Part shown: piece after piece, positions 25,232 through 30,868 of the stretch | Position numbering within the stretch: the first letter of the stretch is position 1 | How the letters are laid out: the number at the start of each line of letters is the position of its first letter | Assembly (NCBI GenBank): GCA_012974475.1 | Contig: JAAXQD010000160.1 | Location: 1 to 30,868 of the forward strand | Direction: 5' to 3' | DNA length: 30,868 nucleotides | Source: Desulfobacterales bacterium | GTDB taxonomy: Bacteria; Desulfobacterota; Desulfobacteria; Desulfobacterales; UBA11574 | Notes under the pieces: model-generated | Seen by the model: the letters and a program-made list of their open reading frames with translations, nothing else | Database searches by the model: none | What the model was told of the DNA's origin: nothing | Made by a program: the position numbers and the translations under genes

Positions 25232-25432
25232 GGTTCACCTCTTTTTAAATAAGCAATGCAAATTTTTTCTGGAGAATCCAAATGGTCAATAAAAGAAATT
25301 ATATACCTGAATATTATCTTAGGGTCAAGCCGGTGATGCTGAATAATTGAGGTGTAGTTTACATAGAACTTGGGGTGTGGTAAATATCGAAAGGATGCAG
25401 GATAATATTTCTTCTAAACATGAGGAGGCATC

Positions 25433-26248
25433 ATGTCTTTCAAAGAAAACCTTTTGAAGAAGATAGCGATTGACAAAATGGCCCAACTGGTGATCGCTTC
25501 CATGGGTCCGCCCGACAGCGGTAGAAAGATCGACAAGACAATCATGCGCAGTCTCCTTGAAATGACCGATTATACCCATAAAAGGAAGCGCGGTCTCGAT
25601 CTTTATATCGAGGATGTTGATGCTGAAAAAACCAGGATTCTGGTTCTCGACAATGATTTGGCCATTTACCATACGTCCATCTATGACGTCGCCATGCGAA
25701 AAAGCCCCACGGTAAAGGAAATGATGAATCCATATAATATTATAAAAATATTAAAAGACACGGATGTGGTCATGAGCAAAAAGGCGGCGTCTGTCAGCAC
25801 CATTCAGAAAGAATGCATCGCCAAGCTGAATCTTTTCTTCGATGCATCCGATATCGATGAAATCGCCGAGGATGGCTTGGCTTCTTTGGGAAAAGAATAC
25901 ACGGACGGGGTCGTTGAATCTCTCGATCTTTTTGCAGAAGTTTTAAATTACAGGGTTGCGCCGAAAGCCTTCAGAATCCGTCACAACCAAATTGTCGGTG
26001 CTTTAACCCAAAAAGAGAGCAGAGAGGATCTGTTCGGCCCCATGGTTCTTTACAGCATGATTCACAATGCCATGAAATTGATCGATGAACAGATTGGCAG
26101 TTTTGACAAGGGTAAAATAGATTTTTTTCAGAAAGTTGCTGCCGGAAAACAGAAAGCATCTGCAGAGGGGCCCGATGTCTTTCAATACCTCAGGGCCGCT
26201 GCATTGAAACTGATTCCAACCACGCAAAACAGAAAAGAAGAGGCATAA
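25433..26248 (+). CDS. Conserved-looking hypothetical 271-aa protein
   Basis: I do not recognise the family. ATG 25433 has a strong ribosome site (GAGGAGG). The protein is soluble and mostly helical, with no signal peptide and a single cysteine. Segments such as GRKIDKTIMRSLLEMTDYTHKRKRGLDLYIED and ILVLDNDLAIYHTSIYDVAMRKSPTVKEMM look like a structured cytoplasmic domain. The YgjP-type metallohydrolase gene follows after 11 bases and is probably co-transcribed. The gene is divergent from citrate synthase with a 200-base shared upstream region. Confidence 0.75.
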   Translation: MSFKENLLKKIAIDKMAQLVIASMGPPDSGRKIDKTIMRSLLEMTDYTHKRKRGLDLYIEDVDAEKTRILVLDNDLAIYHTSIYDVAMRKSPTVKEMMNPYNIIKILKDTDVVMSKKAASVSTIQKECIAKLNLFFDASDIDEIAEDGLASLGKEYTDGVVESLDLFAEVLNYRVAPKAFRIRHNQIVGALTQKESREDLFGPMVLYSMIHNAMKLIDEQIGSFDKGKIDFFQKVAAGKQKASAEGPDVFQYLRAAALKLIPTTQNRKEEA

Positions 26249-26259
26249 GCAGGGATTGT

Positions 26260-26829
26260 ATGGCCGGTCATCTTTTTCGTATCGAGGGTGTGGGAGAGAT
26301 TCTCTTTGAACGCAGCCGAAAGGCAACGCGGATCAATATTTCGGTGAGGCCCTTCAAAGATATTCGGGTTGCCGTGCCGTATGGTGTGCCCTATGCCAAA
26401 GCCAGGATGTTTGCCGCATCCAAAAAGCACTGGATCCAAAAACATCTTGAAAAGATGCGAAAGGCGGAAAGGGATCACGGGAACCTTTCCCACAAATTCA
26501 ACAACATAGACCGGCGCGAAGCCGGAAAAATCCTTGTTCAAAGGCTGGAAGAACTGGCCCGAAAGCACGGCTTTAAGTATAACCGGGTAGTTATCAGAAA
26601 CCAAAAAACACGCTGGGGGAGCTGTTCGTCGAAAAACAATATCAGCCTCAATGTTAAACTGGTCTGTTTGCCCGAAAAGTTGATGGATTATATCATATTG
26701 CATGAATTGGTCCATACACGGGTCAAAAATCACGGCAAGAGATATTATGCAGCGTTGGATCGGATTGTCGGAGACCGAAAATCCTTGAACAGTGAACTGA
26801 AGCAGTACGCCATAATCCTTGGACTATAG
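26260..26829 (+). CDS. YgjP/SprT-like zinc metallohydrolase (DUF45 family)
   Basis: The 189-aa protein shows the YgjP layout: an N-terminal beta region (RKATRINISVRPFKDIRVAVPYGVPYAKA), then KHWIQKHLEKMRK, the signature TRWGSCSSKNNISLN (117-131) and the zinc site HELVH (148-152) with a third ligand His158 in VKNHGKRYYAAL. This family is related to SprT and wedge-type zincin peptidases; substrates are largely unknown. All catalytic residues are present. It is the second gene of a pair with the hypothetical gene just upstream. Confidence 0.88.
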   Translation: MAGHLFRIEGVGEILFERSRKATRINISVRPFKDIRVAVPYGVPYAKARMFAASKKHWIQKHLEKMRKAERDHGNLSHKFNNIDRREAGKILVQRLEELARKHGFKYNRVVIRNQKTRWGSCSSKNNISLNVKLVCLPEKLMDYIILHELVHTRVKNHGKRYYAALDRIVGDRKSLNSELKQYAIILGL

Positions 26830-26852
26830 CGGACAAAGGAAAAAGCAGCGCA

Positions 26853-29426
26853 TTACAGAGGCCGGCCAAGTTGAAAGAAAAATTTAGGATTGTCGTCTTT
26901 CACAAAATCCGGATACACCACAGGCCAGGCAATCCCCATACGAAAGGTGGAAAAATTTCCCCAGGCAATTTCTAAAGAGGTGATAAATTCAAACCCGGCG
27001 CCGACGATCCAATCGTCGGAAGTGATATCTTCACCGGCGATGCCGGCATCGACAAAGGTTCCTAGACGCAATCTGTGTAGAAATAGGGGCAGGGCCTGAT
27101 AGCCTTTTTGCAGGTTGGCCAACGGCCAGTACACTTCGATGCCTGCGGCGGCGGCCTTGGGTGCCTCCACGAGATTGGAATCAAATCCCCGCACCGGAAA
27201 TAGTTTGGGGGGTCTGCGGGTAAAATAACCCTCGGAAATGTTGCCGCCGATACGAAACGTGGTATGCCCCAATGAGGGCTCCCCCCACGCGCGTCCGAAC
27301 ATCATGTGGAGCGAGGTCAGGGTTTCATCTCCGAATAGCAGACGCAGTCCGCCGGAAAAGGATTGCCGGTTTTCGGAAAACAACTCCAGGTTGCCCCACA
27401 TTCGCAACATCCCGAATTGATGAATTCCGGAAATAGCGCCCCAGGTTTCGTCATCACGCAGCCCATTGTAATCCAGAGGTTCCCAGGTGCGCCAGTTCAG
27501 GGACACCTCTATCCCATCAAATCGTTCCAGCCCTTCGGATTTTCTAAGAAGGTCGATGGTTTCCAGTCTTTTTAGCTTAAAGGGTCTCCAGAACAATTTA
27601 ATTTCGTTGCGCAATTCATTTACAGCCTGATCAATGTCGGTGGTGTAGTCCACCGGATAGCGGGTGTACTGGGCACCGGTGCTTTGGATCTGGAACGCCC
27701 CACGAACTGCAAGGGAATCCTTGTCAAAAGAATAGCGCAGACCTGCATCCAGACGGTAATCGTCGGTGACGTCCCGGCTTTTGGTGACCATTCCAATCTG
27801 AAGATCGTTGACGGCTGCAAAAAAGTCGGGACGAATATAATTGGGCCAGAGGCTTTTAAGCGGGGTATAGGGTTTGACGTCAAGGACAGGAGGGGGGGAA
27901 TCCTCTTGCTGCGGCGGCATGGGAGAATAGACCATCTTGCCAAAGGTCATACGGTCATGTTTATAATTTTGAATCCGCCAGCCGTTAGAGGTCAACGACA
28001 AATACTTTCCTTGCCTGGGAAGAACTGCACTGTGATCGGCCTGGGTGACCGGGGTTCGGTCTGCCCCATGAATTTGGAATTTACCGGTAACATTCGACGC
28101 ATACACCAGGAAATCCCCTTCCCACCAAGGATCCATTTCGATGGAAGGGGTGTCGGTCAACCGGTGCCATTGACCGTCATACACCCAGATGTCCCAGTTT
28201 CCCCCAAGGTTTGCAGCTAGGGCAATATGCCCCTTTTTATTGCGTACGGGACCGGAAAGCTGAATGACGCCTTCCGGGGCTGGAATCAATTGAAGGTGCT
28301 CTTTTTTTGAGGAGTTAGCCAGGCGGAAACCGCCCCGACCGTTGTCCGGAAACACAGCCACCCATGGGTGGCGACCGGTTCGGGTGATCGCCACTCTTCC
28401 GGGCCCCGGGTCCCAAGCATGTATGATACCGGTGGGGGAAACGGTGCCTCTGGCGTATCTGAAGATCCTAGCGGCATTTTGATATTCCGATACCCAGAGC
28501 GTTCCATCCGGGTCGGCATATCCGTATCGTCCCCGGTGGCGGATTTTTACCTTCCCGGGGAAAACACCGGCACGGTTCCAGTACACGAAGGGTTCTTCCC
28601 AATATCCGGTAACAAGCAGTCCCTGACCAGGAAAATTTTGGGCTTGGAATCGGCTCTGAAAGTCACGCCACAATCCTGCTCCGGTTTTACCGAACACCTT
28701 GAGGGCTTTCAGGTCGATTTCGATGGGAATGATACCGTGCCCGTGTTCCTGAAGAAATTCAAGGATCTTTGCCCAGCCGAATTCACGGTACAGCCACAAA
28801 AGGAACGGTTTTCCGTAGATACGATATCCATGATATCCCGGCCAGACTTGTGGGTGATGGCTGATCAGATCCAGGTCGGGAACCGGGGTGGCATGAAACA
28901 GCGCCGATTCGAAGGGGTCCTGGATTTCCCTTTCGGTATAGAGAGAATAGAGCAGGTTGCAAATGCCCTCTTCTAGCCAGGGAGGAATAATGACATTGGG
29001 GGACATGATATCTCCGAAAACTTGGTGCAGGGTGCCGGGGATTCCGGAACGGATACCGTAAATTCCCTGGAGACAGAGACCTTTGAAAAGGAAATAGCTC
29101 CAGGGGTCGGTTTCCATATATCCATCTTCCAGCACACCGGGCGCCCGGATCGGTATGCGGATTTCGTTGTGGGGAATAACATGAACATCCACTTTAGGCG
29201 CATCCATTTTGCGATCCACAATGATATGCAGGGGCGTTTTTATTTCCAGTCCTTTCCGGGCCAAAAAATCCACCATCTGGGGTGCTTTTTCCGTCAAACG
29301 TTCGGCAATGGTTTTTTCATTTTCCGGAAAATAAAAAAAAAGCCCGTATTTTTCGATATATACTGTTGCAAACACCTGGGTGCAAAACAACAACAGCAGG
29401 ACGGACGCATAGAAGATCGATCGCAT
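26853..29426 (-). CDS. Large exported protein: peptidase-MA-like head, beta-propeller, outer-membrane barrel tail
   Basis: The 857-aa protein has a signal peptide (residues 1-20, ending CTQVFA). Residues 21-260 resemble the gluzincin-like peptidase MA fold: IIPPWLEEGICNLLYSLYTE (147-165) is the usual 'W-x-x-EG' helix. The preceding helix that should carry HExxH reads FLFKGLCLQGIYG, so zinc catalysis looks lost. Residues about 270-480 contain repeated short strands typical of TolB/WD40-like propellers (HPWVAVFPDNGRGGFRL, GHIALAANLGGNWDIWVYDGQWHRLTDTP). The last 330 residues look like an outer-membrane beta-barrel (LRYSFDKDSLAVRGAFQIQ, RLGTFVDAGIAGE, FRMGIAWPVVYPD) ending in FFFQLGRPL. A surface scaffold or binding protein is more likely than an enzyme. 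Confidence 0.75.
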   Translation of the reverse strand: MRSIFYASVLLLLFCTQVFATVYIEKYGLFFYFPENEKTIAERLTEKAPQMVDFLARKGLEIKTPLHIIVDRKMDAPKVDVHVIPHNEIRIPIRAPGVLEDGYMETDPWSYFLFKGLCLQGIYGIRSGIPGTLHQVFGDIMSPNVIIPPWLEEGICNLLYSLYTEREIQDPFESALFHATPVPDLDLISHHPQVWPGYHGYRIYGKPFLLWLYREFGWAKILEFLQEHGHGIIPIEIDLKALKVFGKTGAGLWRDFQSRFQAQNFPGQGLLVTGYWEEPFVYWNRAGVFPGKVKIRHRGRYGYADPDGTLWVSEYQNAARIFRYARGTVSPTGIIHAWDPGPGRVAITRTGRHPWVAVFPDNGRGGFRLANSSKKEHLQLIPAPEGVIQLSGPVRNKKGHIALAANLGGNWDIWVYDGQWHRLTDTPSIEMDPWWEGDFLVYASNVTGKFQIHGADRTPVTQADHSAVLPRQGKYLSLTSNGWRIQNYKHDRMTFGKMVYSPMPPQQEDSPPPVLDVKPYTPLKSLWPNYIRPDFFAAVNDLQIGMVTKSRDVTDDYRLDAGLRYSFDKDSLAVRGAFQIQSTGAQYTRYPVDYTTDIDQAVNELRNEIKLFWRPFKLKRLETIDLLRKSEGLERFDGIEVSLNWRTWEPLDYNGLRDDETWGAISGIHQFGMLRMWGNLELFSENRQSFSGGLRLLFGDETLTSLHMMFGRAWGEPSLGHTTFRIGGNISEGYFTRRPPKLFPVRGFDSNLVEAPKAAAAGIEVYWPLANLQKGYQALPLFLHRLRLGTFVDAGIAGEDITSDDWIVGAGFEFITSLEIAWGNFSTFRMGIAWPVVYPDFVKDDNPKFFFQLGRPL

Positions 29427-29800
29427 TATGTTTTCCGATTCCAGAGTCAGGTCTAATAATCAGGCGTTATGACGGCGCACTTTAAGCATTCTACGGTTGA
29501 GATGGTTTCTGATTGAAAGCGGCTAAAAATGCTGGCGCAGATAATTATCCGGATCAGGTTTTCCATACCGGATAGATATGGGCATAATCTAATTTTTTGG
29601 GGAAAATGTAAATGTTTTTTCAAGTGTCATATAATGAATGGAGTGCCTTTTAAGAGTTTTTCGATGATATATACAAATATAGGAAAGCGTCCAAGGGGTC
29701 AAATAGCTTCGCCCTGAACAAAAACATAAAGAGCTACGGGCGATTCTAAGGAACGGTTCTTTTTCTTTATGGTGTTTTGGATTGTCTTCAGGGGCGGATC
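29427..29800. other. Intergenic region upstream of the 857-aa protein gene
   Basis: No gene or RNA is supported here. It must contain the promoter of the - strand gene at 26853-29426. An ATCCGG/CCGGAT inverted pair lies near 29549-29572. The right part may include degraded 5' sequence of the group II intron described next. Confidence 0.35.
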
Positions 29801-29819
29801 ATCCTGTAATAGTGATGAA

Positions 29820-30026
29820 GTCTCTGTATTGGAGATGGAGCGAAGGGGATGAGTCAGCTCGTAGAAAGATTCAGCCAACCAGAATACCGGGAGGAGCTAA
29901 TTTCTTTCTACGTCGGCTTGAAACTGAGAGGTTTCAAGAGAATGGCTGACAGGAGCCGTATGAATCGAGAGGTTTACGTACGGTGCTGTGGGAGACTGGA
30001 GGTGAAATTCCTCCGGTCTACCCGAC
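29820..30026 (+). mobile_element. 3' fragment of a group II intron (domains V and VI)
   Basis: Domain V is clear at 29963-29994: a GAGCCGTA stem with the catalytic AGC, an inner AATC/GGTT stem capped by a GAGA tetraloop, and the TACGGTGC return strand. Domain VI follows: GGG-AGAC-T-GGAGG pairs with CCTCC-G-GTCT-A-CCC, leaving A30020 bulged as the branch point. The intron should end at C30026 (ACCCGAC, A at position -7). The upstream part (GATGGAGCGAAGGGG, then GAGCTAATTTC) is intron-like, but no 5' GTGYG end, domain I or reverse transcriptase is found, so this is a truncated remnant. The 105-codon frame at 29849-30166 is a by-product of this RNA. Confidence 0.8.
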
Positions 30027-30040
30027 TTCAAAGGTCGGAT

Positions 30041-30072
30041 AATAAAAAGGCAGGACCATTGCTGGCCCTGCC
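30041..30072 (-). terminator. Rho-independent terminator of the DUF1134-like gene
   Basis: On the - strand GGCAGGGCC pairs with GGTCCTGCC (one G-U pair) around AGCAAT and is followed by TTTTTATT. It lies about 80 bases past the stop of the gene at 30150-30593 and 15 bases from the intron's 3' end. Confidence 0.85.
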
Positions 30073-30149
30073 AGTTGAATATATCTATTTTATTGTTTTG
30101 ATATTCTTGGGCTCAGTCTTCTATCGAGCCTCAAGAGCGATGAGATGCA

Positions 30150-30593
30150 TTATTCTTTCATCTTGATCATCACACCGCTCGGTGCAAACGTAAGTCGAAT
30201 GCCTTCGCCCTTGGCCTTTAATTTCAAAACCACTTCTTTGTCATTTTTTAGAGATGTAACACTACCACCGGCATCGCCAAATTTTGCACCAGCAGTAGCC
30301 GCAGCGTATGATCCGGCAAAGTCAGATGCCGATTTCAAATTATAGACTTCGCCAGTCATCTCTACGGATGAAAATCCTAAATCAACCACGCTGACACCAT
30401 CAACTTTAAAGGCATACTCTTTGCCATCGTAATTTAACTTACCGTTGCCCCAAGTAACCCCAACGCCAATAGCTACGGATTTGGATTTAATATAGATGGT
30501 TCCGGATGGCTTTTTTTCTTCTGCCCATGTCGAACCAACCAAAATTAAACATAATACCATTATCAAACAACTGAACAAAAAATGTCTTCGCAT
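30150..30593 (-). CDS. Exported DUF1134/EipA-like protein
   Basis: The 147-aa protein starts at ATG 30593 behind AAAAGGAGATT and has a signal peptide ending in VGSTWA. The mature part is a small beta-rich domain: SGTIYIKSKSVAIGVGVTWGNGKLNYDGKEYAFKV, VVDLGFSSVEMTGEVYNLKSASDFAGSYAAA, a glycine-rich stretch, then KNDKEVVLKLKAKGEGIRLTFAPSGVMI. The GEVYNLKS-x-x-DF-x-G-x-Y and V-L-x-LKAK-x-x-G-x-x-L pattern resembles DUF1134 (EipA) periplasmic proteins of envelope integrity. The match is by pattern only. It is a single-gene unit with its own terminator. Confidence 0.7.
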   Translation of the reverse strand: MRRHFLFSCLIMVLCLILVGSTWAEEKKPSGTIYIKSKSVAIGVGVTWGNGKLNYDGKEYAFKVDGVSVVDLGFSSVEMTGEVYNLKSASDFAGSYAAATAGAKFGDAGGSVTSLKNDKEVVLKLKAKGEGIRLTFAPSGVMIKMKE

Positions 30594-30689
30594 GTTAATC
30601 TCCTTTTAATGTATTTTTTTCACAAATTATAAAAAAATATACGTTTGTCGAAATTGTCTTTGATATTGGTTCTTTACGCCTTAGCCTTT

Positions 30690-30700
30690 ATCACCTCCTT
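30690..30700 (-). promoter_or_regulatory. Perfect Shine-Dalgarno sequence without an obvious gene
   Basis: AAGGAGGTGAT on the - strand matches the 16S rRNA tail along 11 bases, but no start codon at normal spacing opens a real frame. A GTG inside it would give only MIKAKA. It may be a leader-peptide site, a remnant, or chance. Confidence 0.4.
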
Positions 30701-30747
30701 ATTTCAGTACCATTTAAAACTTTCTGAACTTTTAAAAACAGCCACTT

Positions 30748-30868
30748 TCATTTTGGCGTGATCAACTTGTTATTTTGCAAATCATTAACCAGAACTCTGA
30801 TCACATCATTAATGATTTGATCTTTTGAGTCTTTGCTAAATGTTTTTGATTGCCCAGACCAAATGAGT
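30748..30868 (-). CDS. C-terminal end of an unidentified protein (partial)
   Basis: A frame open from the right edge ends at TGA 30748-30750 and gives 39 residues with good coding character (LIWSGQSKTFSKD followed by DQIINDVIRVLVNDLQNNKLI). The pattern of a 'L-x-WSG-x-S' strand followed by a helix with I-x-x-DL-x-x-x-x-LI recalls C-termini of DUF4136-like exported lipoproteins. Too little is visible to be sure. It precedes the DUF1134-like gene on the same strand by about 155 bases. Confidence 0.5.
   Translation of the reverse strand, partial: LIWSGQSKTFSKDSKDQIINDVIRVLVNDLQNNKLITPK

Noticed and set aside
30027..30072. Classical IIC-type insertion of the intron after a terminator
   Set aside because: IIC introns insert 3' of a terminator on their own strand; here the terminator is 3' of the intron and works on the opposite strand.
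29849..30166. 105-codon frame starting MSQLVERFSQPEY
   Set aside because: It runs through group II intron domains V and VI, which are structured RNA; the frame is incidental.
1..30868. CRISPR arrays, tRNA or rRNA genes, insertion sequences with terminal repeats
   Set aside because: None was seen when reading both strands; apart from the group II intron fragment no mobile element is evident.

Overview
The window comes from a strictly anaerobic, sulfate-reducer-like member of the Desulfobacterota (former Deltaproteobacteria). Three things point there. It carries a 16-heme cytochrome with a membrane FeS/NrfD module of the Hmc type. It carries a periplasmic selenocysteine formate dehydrogenase with its own tetraheme cytochrome c. 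It shows an unusual density of selenocysteine codons. The lineage is inferred from gene content only; no rRNA or tRNA gene is visible.

Left part (1-1781, + strand): the end of a FadL-type outer-membrane protein and its terminator, then two adjacent genes that look broken but read through perfectly if in-frame TGA is selenocysteine. The first is an exported rhodanese lipoprotein in which two TGA codons replace both cysteines of the C-x-C active loop (UxU). The second is an exported TlpA-like thioredoxin in which TGA replaces the first cysteine of CxxC (UxxC). Each has a short stem-loop just 3' of the TGA that fits the bacterial SECIS pattern. This pair is the most interesting system here.

Second block (1829-12840, - strand): a periplasmic electron-transfer region. 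Read in transcription order it encodes an exported TlpA-like protein and a one-cysteine peroxiredoxin, a tetraheme cytochrome c, FdhA (selenocysteine 190) and FdhB, the assembly factor FdhE, and then HmcA-HmcB-HmcC plus a 43-residue HmcD-like membrane peptide. The likely flow is formate to FdhAB to tetraheme cytochrome to HmcA to HmcB/C and the membrane, or the reverse. A near-perfect 32-bp dyad overlaps a candidate promoter upstream of the cytochrome gene.

Middle block (13006-19153): Tex, a hypothetical protein, a PilZ protein, a solitary cupin, a YbdL-type methionine aminotransferase preceded by a strong hairpin, a small hypothetical gene, and a frameshifted DUF2959/LemA hybrid remnant.

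Third block (19185-25231, - strand): UspA, two ATP-grasp-type proteins translationally coupled to a DUF1704 (QEGLA) metallopeptidase-like protein, and citrate synthase. The ligase pair plus DUF1704 looks like an uncharacterised amino-acid or peptide conjugation/removal module.

Right end (25433-30868): a hypothetical gene with a YgjP-type metallohydrolase, a large exported protein (inactive-looking peptidase-like head, propeller, beta-barrel tail), the 3' end of a group II intron (domains V and VI), an exported DUF1134/EipA-like protein, and the 3' end of one more gene.
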